A DNA stretch of 64,000 nt from NCBI RefSeq assembly GCF_003852535.1, contig NZ_QAJP01000003.1, forward strand, positions 434,001 to 498,000, in the 5' to 3' direction. This DNA is from Herminiimonas sp. KBW02 (GTDB lineage: Bacteria > Pseudomonadota > Gammaproteobacteria > Burkholderiales > Burkholderiaceae_D). This document shows, in pieces, positions 43,883 to 52,165 of this stretch. The notes below the pieces were generated by a model, which did no database searches, was not told the origin of the DNA, and saw only the letters and a list, made by a program, of their open reading frames with translations. The position numbers were made by a program, and so were the translations under genes. Numbering within the stretch: position 1 is the first letter of the stretch; the number at the start of each line of letters is the position of its first letter.

Positions 43883-45289
43883 ATGAGTATGAAGAAAATG
43901 TTCACAAGTGCCCTTGCCACAGGTGCTCTGTTGCTGGCAGTCGGATTCTCGGCTCCTGCAATGGCAGAAGACGCGGCAGCTCCGGCTGCAGCGCCAGCCG
44001 CTGAAGCGGTTGTGGTTGTGACCGAAGCGCAAGTCGCAGCACCTGCTGAGGCGCCAGCTGCTCCTGCGCCGGAAGCCGTGCTTAATACAGGTGATACCGC
44101 CTGGATGCTGACATCGACGATGCTGGTTATCCTGATGACCATCCCTGGCCTCGCATTGTTCTACGGCGGCCTTGGCCGTTCGAAAAATATGTTGTCCGTG
44201 TTGATGCAGGTCTTCGTGATCTTCTCGACTATCACCGTGCTGTGGTGCCTGTATGGCTATAGCCTGGTGTTCGCGGATGGCGGCTCCTTCGTCGGAACCT
44301 TCGGCAAACTCTTCCTGAACGGTATCAAACCAGACACCTTGTCCGGCACGATCCCTGAGTATGTGTTTGTTGCGTTCCAATCGACTTTTGCAGCGATTAC
44401 CTGTGCACTGGTTGTCGGTGCCTTCGCAGAACGTATGAAGTTTGCTGCAGTGCTGGCGTTCAGCATCCTGTGGTTCACTTTCAGCTACATCCCGGTTGCG
44501 CACATGGTCTGGGCTCCTACCGGTCTGTTGTTCGGTGACGGTGCACTCGACTTCGCTGGCGGTACCGTGGTTCACATCAATGCTGGTGTAGCTGGCCTGG
44601 TTGGTGCGTACATGGTCGGCAAGCGTATCGGTTTCGGCAAAGAAGCAATGCCTCCGCATTCGCTGACATTGACGATGGTTGGTGCATCGTTGCTGTGGGT
44701 GGGCTGGTTCGGTTTCAATGCTGGTTCCGCACTGGGTGCAAACCCGATCGCTGGCCTGGCATTCATCAACACCATTCTGGCAACCGGCGCTGCAACACTG
44801 GCCTGGATCACCACTGAATCCATGCTCAAAGGCAAGGCTTCGATGCTGGGTGCTGCTTCCGGTGCGGTTGCTGGTCTGGTTGGTATCACACCTGCTGCCG
44901 GTTTCGTCGGTCCTATGGGCTCCATCGTTCTCGGCCTGATCGTCGGTGCAGTCTGCGTATGGGGTGTGAGCGGTCTGAAACGCCTGCTGGGTGCGGATGA
45001 TGCGTTCGACGTATTCGGTGTGCACGGTGTTGGCGGTATCGTCGGCGCGATCCTGACTGGTGTTCTGGCTGCCCCATCGTTTGGTGGTACCGGTGCAGCA
45101 GACTTCTCGATCGCTCACCAAGTGATGGTGCAGTTCAAAGCTGTATTGATCACTGTAGTGTGGACGGCTGTGGTTGCCTTCATCATCTACAAACTGGTTG
45201 ATCTGGTCATCGGTCTGCGTGTTTCGGATGAAGCGGAACGTGAAGGTCTGGACATCACCAGCCACGGTGAAACGGCTTATCACTCCTGA
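43883..45289 (+). CDS. amtB: ammonium transporter AmtB
   Basis: 468 residues. A signal peptide (MKKMFTSALATGALLLAVGFSA, cut near AMA) is followed by an Ala/Pro/Glu-rich low-complexity periplasmic segment (about residues 27-70, repeated APAAAP and AEAPAAPAPEA) ahead of eleven transmembrane helices. The pore motifs are DTAWMLTST, FYGGLGRSKN, GTVVHINAGVAGLVGAY and DVFGVHGVGGIVGAILTG, with the twin pore His. ATG 43883 has AAGGGG before it; an in-frame longer start overlaps glnK and is rejected. The spacer after the signal peptide is longer than in E. coli AmtB. Confidence 0.95.
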   Translation: MSMKKMFTSALATGALLLAVGFSAPAMAEDAAAPAAAPAAEAVVVVTEAQVAAPAEAPAAPAPEAVLNTGDTAWMLTSTMLVILMTIPGLALFYGGLGRSKNMLSVLMQVFVIFSTITVLWCLYGYSLVFADGGSFVGTFGKLFLNGIKPDTLSGTIPEYVFVAFQSTFAAITCALVVGAFAERMKFAAVLAFSILWFTFSYIPVAHMVWAPTGLLFGDGALDFAGGTVVHINAGVAGLVGAYMVGKRIGFGKEAMPPHSLTLTMVGASLLWVGWFGFNAGSALGANPIAGLAFINTILATGAATLAWITTESMLKGKASMLGAASGAVAGLVGITPAAGFVGPMGSIVLGLIVGAVCVWGVSGLKRLLGADDAFDVFGVHGVGGIVGAILTGVLAAPSFGGTGAADFSIAHQVMVQFKAVLITVVWTAVVAFIIYKLVDLVIGLRVSDEAEREGLDITSHGETAYHS

Positions 45290-45334
45290 TAACAGTTGTA
45301 ACGTGATGGCCCCGCGCAAGTGGGGTACCTAAAG

Positions 45335-45362
45335 AAAGCGCCCCCTCGCGGGGCGCTTTTTT
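45335..45362 (+). terminator. intrinsic terminator of torF-glnK-amtB
   Basis: AAAGCGCCCC (45335-45344), loop CTCGC, GGGGCGCTTT (45350-45359), then T to 45362: a 10-base-pair stem with a T run, 45 bases after amtB. Confidence 0.9.
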
Positions 45363-45516
45363 CATTTGCGAGCTGGTTTGGGACTTTAAAAAGGCTTTCC
45401 AGCCCTAATCTACGTATGCCAAATTGAGCAAATCCGCCTGCAATGCGGACGACGCAAGCGGCTTTTCCCGTTAGAATCAGCTTCAATTAACGATAGTTTC
45501 AGCACAAAAGGTTTAT

Positions 45517-46815
45517 ATGGTTCCGCATCTCGTCACGGCTTTGAACGGTCCGCTGCTTGACCTCGAAAAGAAAATCCTGACCGCCACCCCTGCCATCGAG
45601 CGCTGGTTCAGGCTGGAGTGGCAAGAACATACCCCACCGTTTTATTGCTCGGTCGATTTGCGCAATGCAGGTTTCAAGCTGGCACCGGTCGATACCAACC
45701 TGTTCCCTGGTGGTTTTAATAATCTTTCGCCCGAAATGCTGCCGCTGGCAGTGCAAGCGGCGATGGCGGCGATAGAAAAATATTGTCCAGATGCCAAGAA
45801 TTTGCTGCTGGTGCCGGAAGGCCACACCCGCAATACCTTCTACCTGCAAAACGTCGCGCGCCTGATGCAAATCTTCCGTCAGACCGGTTTGAATGTGCGC
45901 CTGGGTTCGTTGTCGCCGGATGTGACCGGCCCGACGCCGATCGAATTGCCGGACGGCACCACGCTGACGCTGGAGCCACTCGAGCGTTCGCAGAACGGTC
46001 GCCGTGTCGGCCTGAAAAACTTCGACCCCTGCACTATCCTGCTGAACAACGACCTGTCATCCGGCTTGCCAGCCATACTGGAAAACGTGAATGAGCAAAA
46101 CCTGCTGCCGCCTTTGCATGCAGGTTGGGCGGTACGACGCAAGACCAATCACTTTGCCGCCTATGACGAAGTGGTCAAGAAATTTGCCAAGCTGATTGAT
46201 GTCGATCCATGGATGCTGAATCCATTTTTCATGAAGTGCGAAGGCATTAACTTCAATGACAATACAGGTGAAGATTGCCTGGCTTCGAATGTGGATACCC
46301 TGCTCGCCAAGATGCGCAAGAAGTACAAGGAATACGGCATCAAGGAAAAACCATTCGTCGTCATCAAAGCCGACGCCGGTACCTATGGCATGGGCATCAT
46401 GACCGTGCATGATGCGAGTGAGGTGAAAGACCTGAATCGCAAACAGCGTAACAAGATGGCGGTGGTCAAGGATGGTCTGGAAGTGACAGACGTCATCCTG
46501 CAGGAAGGCGTGCCGACATTCGAGCGTATCAATGAATCCGTCGCGGAGCCGGTGGTGTACATGATAGATCGCTATGTGGTCGGTGGTTTCTATCGCGTCC
46601 ACTCGGAACGCGGCAATCATGAAAACCTGAATGCGCCTGGTGCGCACTTCGTACCGCTGGCTTTTGCGCATCAGCATGCATTGCCGGATTACCAGGCCAA
46701 GCCGGGAACCGTGGCACCGAACCGCTTCTATATGTACGGCGTGGTGGCACGGCTGGCGCTGCTGGCGGCGTCGCTGGAGATGGAAAAAACCGATCCCAAT
46801 CCAGAAGTATATTAA
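45517..46815 (+). CDS. gshA: glutamate--cysteine ligase (ferrooxidans/proteobacterial type)
   Basis: 432 residues, with an ATP-grasp-like C-terminal half. Joins glutamate and cysteine in the first step of glutathione synthesis. This is the GshA class found in Acidithiobacillus and Burkholderiales, not the E. coli fold class. Motifs: CSVDLRNAGFKLAPVDTNLFPGG near 45, LVPEGHTRNTFYL, KADAGTYGMGIMTV and VYMIDRYVVGGFYR. AAAGG precedes ATG 45517. Followed by gshB after a structured spacer. Confidence 0.93.
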   Translation: MVPHLVTALNGPLLDLEKKILTATPAIERWFRLEWQEHTPPFYCSVDLRNAGFKLAPVDTNLFPGGFNNLSPEMLPLAVQAAMAAIEKYCPDAKNLLLVPEGHTRNTFYLQNVARLMQIFRQTGLNVRLGSLSPDVTGPTPIELPDGTTLTLEPLERSQNGRRVGLKNFDPCTILLNNDLSSGLPAILENVNEQNLLPPLHAGWAVRRKTNHFAAYDEVVKKFAKLIDVDPWMLNPFFMKCEGINFNDNTGEDCLASNVDTLLAKMRKKYKEYGIKEKPFVVIKADAGTYGMGIMTVHDASEVKDLNRKQRNKMAVVKDGLEVTDVILQEGVPTFERINESVAEPVVYMIDRYVVGGFYRVHSERGNHENLNAPGAHFVPLAFAHQHALPDYQAKPGTVAPNRFYMYGVVARLALLAASLEMEKTDPNPEVY

Positions 46816-46822
46816 GACCCAC

Positions 46823-46862
46823 ATCGCCACCCTCGCCGGTGGCGATTTCACTTTCGGTGAAA
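46823..46862 (+). other. two adjacent hairpins between gshA and gshB
   Basis: ATCGCCACC (46823-46831) pairs with GGTGGCGAT (46838-46846), directly joined to TTTCAC (46846-46851) pairing with GTGAAA (46857-46862). They share one base at the junction. They sit 7 bases past the gshA stop and 97 bases before gshB. There is no T run, so they look more like an mRNA-stability or processing element than a terminator. Confidence 0.4.
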
Positions 46863-46958
46863 AATCCGACTTGGTGTCACAATTGAGTCCTTTGTAATAC
46901 CTACCAATAACATGCTGGTCCGATGCAGTCGGGCCGCGCGCTTTTCAGGACGTGTTGA

Positions 46959-47915
46959 ATGAAAATAGTCTTTGTTGCCGATCCGCTCGCTGGTTTTAAA
47001 ATCTACAAGGACTCTACCTACGCGATGATGGCCGAAGCGGCTCGACGCGGTCATAGCATCCATGTTTTCCAGCACAAGGATATGGCGTTCGAAGGCGGCA
47101 AGGTCATTGCCAATGTCTCGCCCGTGATTCTCACAGGCGGCGGGCAGGAAGACTGGTATCGCCAGGAGGCGCCGGTGGCGCAGGAGTTGACCAGCTTCGA
47201 CGCCATCCTCGAGCGCACTGATCCGCCTTTCAATATGGAGTACATCTACGCGACCTATTTGCTGGAGCTGGCGCAGCAACAGGGCGCGCGTGTCTTCAAC
47301 AAACCGGAAGCGATACGCAGCTTCAACGAAAAGCTTGCGATTGCCCAATTCCCGCAATACATTGCGCCTACGCTGGTCACTGCCGACGCGACGCGGGTGC
47401 GTGCTTTCCATGAGGAGCATCGCGACATCATCCTCAAGCCGCTGGACGGCATGGGTGGTGCCGGTATTTTCCGTGTTAAAGACGATGCCCTGAACCTGGG
47501 TTCCATCATCGAAACCCTGTCTGATAACGGTAGCCGTACCATCATGGTGCAGCGTTACATCCCGGAAATTACCGATGGCGACAAGCGCATCCTGCTGATC
47601 GGCGGACAAGTCGTGCCTTACTGCCTGGCGCGCATCCCGCAAGGGACCGAAATACGCGGTAATCTGGCGGTCGGTGGCATCGGCGTAGCGCGTGAAATTT
47701 CGGCGCGTGATCGTGAAATCGGTGAGGCTTTGGCGCCACTTTTACTAAAAAGAGGCTTGTTACTGGTAGGATTGGACGCAATTGGTAGTTACATGACTGA
47801 ATTAAATGTAACCAGCCCTACTTGCTTCCAGGAAATCAAGCAGCAAACCGGCTTTGATGTTGCCGGAATGTTTGTTGATGCACTGGAAAAAAATGTTGAA
47901 ACCTGGAATTCCTGA
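46959..47915 (+). CDS. gshB: glutathione synthetase
   Basis: 318 residues, ATP-grasp fold. Joins gamma-glutamylcysteine and glycine. Motifs: FVADPLAGFKIYKDSTYAMM at the start, RTDPPFNMEYIYATYLLE, FNEKLAIAQFP, DIILKPLDGMGGAGIFRV (ATP loop), GDKRILLIGG and TELNVTSPTCFQEI. GGACG precedes ATG 46959. In the usual gshAB order. Confidence 0.97.
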   Translation: MKIVFVADPLAGFKIYKDSTYAMMAEAARRGHSIHVFQHKDMAFEGGKVIANVSPVILTGGGQEDWYRQEAPVAQELTSFDAILERTDPPFNMEYIYATYLLELAQQQGARVFNKPEAIRSFNEKLAIAQFPQYIAPTLVTADATRVRAFHEEHRDIILKPLDGMGGAGIFRVKDDALNLGSIIETLSDNGSRTIMVQRYIPEITDGDKRILLIGGQVVPYCLARIPQGTEIRGNLAVGGIGVAREISARDREIGEALAPLLLKRGLLLVGLDAIGSYMTELNVTSPTCFQEIKQQTGFDVAGMFVDALEKNVETWNS

Positions 47916-47924
47916 GTAATTGAT

Positions 47925-47951
47925 AGAATTTGCGCTTGCCGGGCAAATTCT
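47925..47951. promoter_or_regulatory. 9-base-pair inverted repeat upstream of EIIA
   Basis: AGAATTTGC (47925-47933) and GCAAATTCT (47943-47951) are perfect inverted copies around a 9-base GC-rich centre, in the 63-base gap between gshB and the PTS genes. No T run. It could be an operator or a stem in the mRNA leader. Confidence 0.4.
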
Positions 47952-47978
47952 GGCGTGAAAAAGGTTCGGATTAAATAG

Positions 47979-48386
47979 ATGGTCGGTATTTTGTTATTGA
48001 CGCACGCGCCGCTGGGACAAGCCTTTATCTCGGCTGCGACTCATGTCTTCCGCACGCGTCCGGAGCGCCTCGACGCAGTCGATGTGAACGCAGATCAGGA
48101 CACAGGCGAAGTTGAGCGCCTGGCGAAGAAAGCCATTGTTGGTCTGGATGATGGCTCTGGTGTGCTGGTGATTACAGATGTCATGGGCGGTACGCCGTCC
48201 AACTGTACTTTGGGTTTGTGCAATGTTGATAATGTAGCCGTCATTGCAGGTATCAGTCTGCCGATGCTGTTGCGCGCAATTACGTATCGGCAAGACACAC
48301 TGGATGTAGTAGTGGAAATGGCGCTGGCGGGTGGCCAGGGCGGCGCGGTCAGGGTGGACAACCGCGTACGACTTTCGCCGAATTAA
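47979..48386 (+). CDS. PTS EIIA component, mannose type
   Basis: 135 residues of the EIIA-Man fold. The phospho-site is H9 in LLTHAPLGQAFISAATHVF. Further hallmarks are DGSGVLVITDVMGGTPSN and VAVIAGISLPMLLRA. It takes phosphate from HPr. No EIIB or EIIC follows, so it is probably regulatory (as in the PtsNPO-type or betaproteobacterial ManX systems), not a sugar importer. Confidence 0.92.
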   Translation: MVGILLLTHAPLGQAFISAATHVFRTRPERLDAVDVNADQDTGEVERLAKKAIVGLDDGSGVLVITDVMGGTPSNCTLGLCNVDNVAVIAGISLPMLLRAITYRQDTLDVVVEMALAGGQGGAVRVDNRVRLSPN

Positions 48387-48410
48387 TTTGAACCCAAATC
48401 TATAAGAAAA

Positions 48411-48680
48411 ATGATCGAACAAGAAATCGAAATTATCAACAAACTCGGCTTGCATGCACGCGCATCAGCCAAACTCACACAACTGGCAGCGAAATACAAA
48501 AGCGAAGTCTGGATGACGCGCAACAAGCGCCGCGTCAATGCCAAGTCCATCATGGGCGTGATGATGCTGGCCGCCGGCAAGGGTTCCAAGGTGACCCTGG
48601 AAACAGACGGGCCGGATGAAAAAGAGTGCTTCGATGCACTCGAGCTGCTGATCCAAAATAAATTCGGCGAAGGCGAATAA
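48411..48680 (+). CDS. ptsH: phosphocarrier protein HPr
   Basis: 89 residues. The active-site H15 lies in NKLGLHARASAKL and the regulatory S46 in NAKSIMGVMMLAA, so it has both the EI phosphorylation site and the serine used by HPr kinase. A single HPr domain, full length. It lies 24 bases after the EIIA gene and is followed by ptsI 81 bases later. Confidence 0.96.
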   Translation: MIEQEIEIINKLGLHARASAKLTQLAAKYKSEVWMTRNKRRVNAKSIMGVMMLAAGKGSKVTLETDGPDEKECFDALELLIQNKFGEGE

Positions 48681-48761
48681 GCCGATAAACTTGGCAAGCA
48701 CCTTGCTTGCACAGACTGGCCTTATTTCCGTTTTGTTGTTCCCTAGCTTCGGACCGAACCG

Positions 48762-50510
48762 ATGACTTCTTTCACGCTACACGGCATTCCAGTATCGCGC
48801 GGCATTGCAATCGGCCGCGCACATCTGCTTGCGCCGGCAGCGCTCGATGTACAGCATTACCTCATCGCCGACGATCAGGTCGAAGCGGAAGTCTCGCGTC
48901 TGCAATCAGCCATCGCGGCAGTTCACGCCGAATTGCAAACCATCTGGAATGAATTGCCGCAGGATGCGCCGGCCGAACTCGGCGCATTTATCGATGTGCA
49001 CGCACTGATACTTTCTGATCCGATGATTTCGGAAATGCCGCTGGATATCATCCGCTCGCGCTACTACAACGCCGAATGGGCGCTGGTCACGCAGATCGAA
49101 GAATTGTCTGCACAGTTTGAGGAAATAGAAGATCCCTACCTGCGCGAACGACGTGCCGATATTCAGCAAGTCGGTGAACGCGTACTCAAAGTCCTGACCG
49201 GTAGCGCCAATCTGCTGCCGAAGTCGGATGGCAGTGAAGGCAGTGCCAGCATGATCGTGGTCGCGCACGATATTTCCCCGGCCGATATGCTGCAATTCCG
49301 CAATCGTGCCTTCAATGGTTTCATCACCGACGTAGGTGGCCAAAACTCGCACACGGCGATTGTCGCGCGTAGCCTGGATATTCCGGCTACCGTCGGTGTC
49401 TCGAATGCGTCTGAACTGATCGTGCAAGGCGACTGGCTCATCATCGATGGTGATGCCGGCGTCGTGGTAGTCGATCCGACTCCGGTCGTGCTGGATCAGT
49501 ATCGTGAGAAACAGGCGCGCCAGGTGCGCGAGCGCAAGAAACTGGGCAAGCTGAAGAAAACGCCATCGCTGACTTTGGATGGTACACCGATTACCTTGCT
49601 GGCGAATATTGAATTCCCTGACGATTGCGCACACGCGATGGATGCGGGTGCGCATGGCATAGGTTTGTTCCGTTCCGAGTTCCTTTTCATGGGACGTACT
49701 GGTCACGCGAATAAACTGCCTTCGGAAGACGAGCAATTCGAATCCTATAAGCGCGCCGTTATTGCGATGAAAGGACGTCCGGTCACGATACGTACCCTGG
49801 ACATCGGTGCCGACAAGCCGCTTGATTTTGCCGAGCAGACGGCGTTGAATCCGGCGCTGGGTTTGCGCGCAATTCGTTTCTGTCTGTCCGAGCCGCAAAT
49901 GTTCCTGACGCAGTTGCGTGCGATCTTGCGCGCTTCGGCTTTTGGCCCGGTCAAACTGCTGGTGCCTATGCTGGCGCATGCATTTGAAATCGACCAGACC
50001 CTGTTGATGATAGGGCAGGCCAAGGCCCAGTTACGCGAAGAGAAAATCAAATTTGATCCGGAGCTGCCGGTTGGCGCCATGATCGAAATTCCTGCTGCAG
50101 CATTGACCCTGCCCTTGTTTATCAAGCGTATGGACTTCCTGTCGCTCGGAACCAATGATTTGATTCAGTACACATTGGCGATTGATCGTGTTGATCATGA
50201 AGTCGCGCATTTGTATAACCCATTGCATCCTGCGGTCTTGTATCTGTTATCGAGCACGATAGCGATAGCGGCCAAAGCGGGCGTGCCTATTTCGGTATGC
50301 GGTGAAATGGCCGGTGATACGAATATGACGCGTCTCTTGCTGGGTATGGGTTTGCGCGAATTCTCCATGCATCCGTCGCAGCTGCTGTCGGTCAAGAATG
50401 AAATTTTGAACAGCGATCTGACCGTACTCGAACCGGTGACCAAAAAAATCACACGCATCTTTGAGCCGAAAGCGATTAACGAAGCGGTAGAAAAACTACG
50501 TACTTTGTAA
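48762..50510 (+). CDS. ptsI: PTS enzyme I (phosphoenolpyruvate-protein phosphotransferase)
   Basis: 582 residues. Takes phosphate from PEP to H197 (GGQNSHTAIVAR) and passes it to HPr. N-terminal HPr-binding helices (about 30-145), the swivelling His domain (150-235), then the PEP-binding TIM barrel (about 255-550) with GIGLFRSEFLFMGR, RTLDIGADKPL, FLSLGTNDLIQYTLAIDR and SVCGEMAGD. This completes a minimal EIIA-HPr-EI chain. GGACC lies before ATG 48762. Confidence 0.96.
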   Translation: MTSFTLHGIPVSRGIAIGRAHLLAPAALDVQHYLIADDQVEAEVSRLQSAIAAVHAELQTIWNELPQDAPAELGAFIDVHALILSDPMISEMPLDIIRSRYYNAEWALVTQIEELSAQFEEIEDPYLRERRADIQQVGERVLKVLTGSANLLPKSDGSEGSASMIVVAHDISPADMLQFRNRAFNGFITDVGGQNSHTAIVARSLDIPATVGVSNASELIVQGDWLIIDGDAGVVVVDPTPVVLDQYREKQARQVRERKKLGKLKKTPSLTLDGTPITLLANIEFPDDCAHAMDAGAHGIGLFRSEFLFMGRTGHANKLPSEDEQFESYKRAVIAMKGRPVTIRTLDIGADKPLDFAEQTALNPALGLRAIRFCLSEPQMFLTQLRAILRASAFGPVKLLVPMLAHAFEIDQTLLMIGQAKAQLREEKIKFDPELPVGAMIEIPAAALTLPLFIKRMDFLSLGTNDLIQYTLAIDRVDHEVAHLYNPLHPAVLYLLSSTIAIAAKAGVPISVCGEMAGDTNMTRLLLGMGLREFSMHPSQLLSVKNEILNSDLTVLEPVTKKITRIFEPKAINEAVEKLRTL

Positions 50511-50546
50511 TCTGTCTGCGAGCGCAGTTGTGACTACCCGTTTACT

Positions 50547-51131
50547 TTAAATCCAGCCCAGAGCACCGATCACCGCCCCCGCTGCCAGCAGCCACAGGAT
50601 GTGGATGCGTGTATTTAACATGAGCAATACGGTGACGACTGTGATGAGCCATAACGGCCAGTCTTCGGACGGCTTGCTATGTGCGCTGGCGAGTATCCAG
50701 CCGGTTGCAAATACAAGGCCAACCACGATAGGTCCCATCCCCAGTTTGAACGCGCGCACGGAGCGCAGCTCGCGATTGCGATGCACCCAGCGCGTTGCCA
50801 GATACGTGAAGGTGGTGCTGGGCAGCAGTATCCCTGTCATGCAGACCACCATGCCGAGCAAGCCCGTACTCATGTCGCCTGCATTCAGTCCTATATTCCA
50901 TCCCATCAAAGCCACGAACAAAACATTAGGACCGGGGGCTGCCTGCGCGATGGTGATGGAGGTGCTGAATTGCGCATCGGTCAGCCAATGCTGTTCATCC
51001 ACCAGATAGCGATGCATCTCCGGTGCCGCTGCAATCGCGCCACCGAGTGAGAGCAGGGAGAGGGATACGTAATGCAGGAACAGATGCAACCAGTCGCTGG
51101 TTTGCATGAATAGATGCAAGGAAGTGTTCAC
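50547..51131 (-). CDS. chromate transporter, C-terminal half type
   Basis: 194 residues with about five transmembrane helices; one half of the CHR (chromate ion transporter) family. Motifs: LGGAIAAAPEMHRYLVDEQHWLTDAQF, TIAQAAPGPNVLFVALMGWN and GLLGMVVCMTGILLPS. The start is GTG 51131, whose GTGA overlaps the stop of the upstream half; the in-frame extension to 51566 is a shadow of that other gene. Together the two halves give the 10-helix transporter made by one gene in many bacteria. Confidence 0.85.
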   Translation of the reverse strand: MNTSLHLFMQTSDWLHLFLHYVSLSLLSLGGAIAAAPEMHRYLVDEQHWLTDAQFSTSITIAQAAPGPNVLFVALMGWNIGLNAGDMSTGLLGMVVCMTGILLPSTTFTYLATRWVHRNRELRSVRAFKLGMGPIVVGLVFATGWILASAHSKPSEDWPLWLITVVTVLLMLNTRIHILWLLAAGAVIGALGWI

Positions 51132-51718
51132 GGTGCCAGCTTCCGGTAAGCGAGTATGCAGCCGACCAGACCGAGGCCGAATAATGGATATACCAAAGGC
51201 AGCCGTAGCAGCGCGACACCAATAAAGCACAGTGCCCCGAGCAAAAGACACAGACGTGGCCCGAGTGGATTCTTCTTCAAGCCCCGCGCCAGTTTGACGC
51301 CGGTAGCGAGTATCAGACCTGCAGCCACTGCACCCATCGCGCGCAAGGCATCGACCACCGGCGGGTAATGTGCAAAAGGCGCGTAGATAATGGCAATCGT
51401 CAGGATCAGCAACAAGGGCAGCAGGAGCATGCCGCCCAGAGCCGCCATCGCACCGGCCAGGCCGAAGTGGCGACCACCGACAATGATGGACATATTCACG
51501 ACATTCGGCCCCGGCATGATTTGCGCGACAGCCCAGTCTTCCACAAACTCTTCCGGTGTCAGCCACTTCTTCTTTTCCACCAGCTCGCGTTGCACGATGG
51601 CGAGTACGCCGCCGAAGCCTTGCAGTGCCAATAGCGTGAAGGAAAAAAACAGATCGGCAAGCGAGCGCGGCCCGGTCTTGGGTTGTATGTCCTCGTCGCG
51701 TGCGTTATGAATGGTCAT
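51128..51718 (-). CDS. chromate transporter, N-terminal half type
   Basis: 196 residues with about five transmembrane helices, CHR family. Motifs: FFSFTLLALQGFGGVLAIVQRELVEKKKWLTPEEFVED, AVAQIMPGPNVVNMSI, AGAMAALGGMLLLPL. It precedes and overlaps the other half by 4 bases, so the pair is made together (a short-chain CHR pair). Such pairs may export chromate or another oxyanion, and chromate resistance cannot be claimed from the sequence alone. No strong ribosome-binding site. Confidence 0.85.
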   Translation of the reverse strand: MTIHNARDEDIQPKTGPRSLADLFFSFTLLALQGFGGVLAIVQRELVEKKKWLTPEEFVEDWAVAQIMPGPNVVNMSIIVGGRHFGLAGAMAALGGMLLLPLLLILTIAIIYAPFAHYPPVVDALRAMGAVAAGLILATGVKLARGLKKNPLGPRLCLLLGALCFIGVALLRLPLVYPLFGLGLVGCILAYRKLAP

Positions 51719-51959
51719 GAGTATTCAATTTATATATTCGGGTATGCGATAAGCCGTCTTAACCTATGGTAATCGAACTCAATGTTCCGACACACATTGC
51801 CGCTTATCCTGATCAGATGTTGCGTTCGGTTTTGTGGTGCGGACTCGGGACTGCGCCGGATTTCATGCTGTTTCAACTGTTTTTGGTCAGAATCGCTGCT
51901 GGCGCTGTCTTTTTATTGTTTATTTGTCCATGATGGTTTGCCGCAGAAGCGCAGCCCGT

Positions 51960-51988
51960 TTGACGGCGCGGGGCGACTTGTTTATTCT
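51960..51988 (+). promoter_or_regulatory. metX promoter
   Basis: TTGACG (51960-51965), 17-base spacer, TATTCT (51983-51988): a near-consensus sigma-70 promoter. The predicted start near 51995 falls just before the first pairing base of the SAM-II riboswitch, so the riboswitch would be at the 5' end of the mRNA. The rest of the 447-base gap (51719-52165) before this promoter holds no clear gene. Confidence 0.65.
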
Positions 51989-51996
51989 TATGGCAT

Positions 51997-52048
51997 TGCG
52001 CCGATTTGACATCAGCTTGCGGGCGCATAATAAATACGGCTAAAGCGT
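51997..52048 (+). ncRNA. SAM-II riboswitch
   Basis: A short aptamer with the SAM-II (metA-element) layout. Stem P1 is TGCGCC (51997-52002) pairing with GGCGCA (52022-52027). Its loop holds GATTTGACATCAGCTTGC. The 3' tail ATAATAAATACGGCTAAAGC (52027-52046) contains the conserved AATAAAT and GGCTAAAG blocks, which can pair back to the loop as the pseudoknot. It lies between a sigma-70 promoter and an intrinsic terminator upstream of metX. Known SAM-II switches sit upstream of metX/metA and bind S-adenosylmethionine to shut expression. Identified by eye; covariance-model scoring not run. Confidence 0.85.
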
Positions 52049-52071
52049 GCTCGCAACTGAGTCTCGAATTT

Positions 52072-52110
52072 AGCCCGATAAGCGGATCGCTTTCGGGCTT
52101 TTGTTTTTTT
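52072..52110 (+). terminator. intrinsic terminator in the metX leader
   Basis: AGCCCGA (52072-52078) pairs with TCGGGCT (52093-52099) and, inside, AAGCG with CGCTT, making a long hairpin with one bulge, followed by TTTTG and seven T. It stands about 25 bases after the SAM-II element and 56 before metX. SAM binding could thus end transcription early, or the terminator may be regulated by competition with the aptamer. Confidence 0.85.
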
Positions 52111-52165
52111 GTAATGCCAGAGAAACCAGTGCTGAAGCAGCAGGCCCTTCTCCTGAATAGATAAC

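Noticed and set aside
51131-51566. N-terminal extension of the downstream chromate transporter half
   Set aside because: The extra residues are the shadow of the upstream half in another frame. The GTG overlap start explains the gene.
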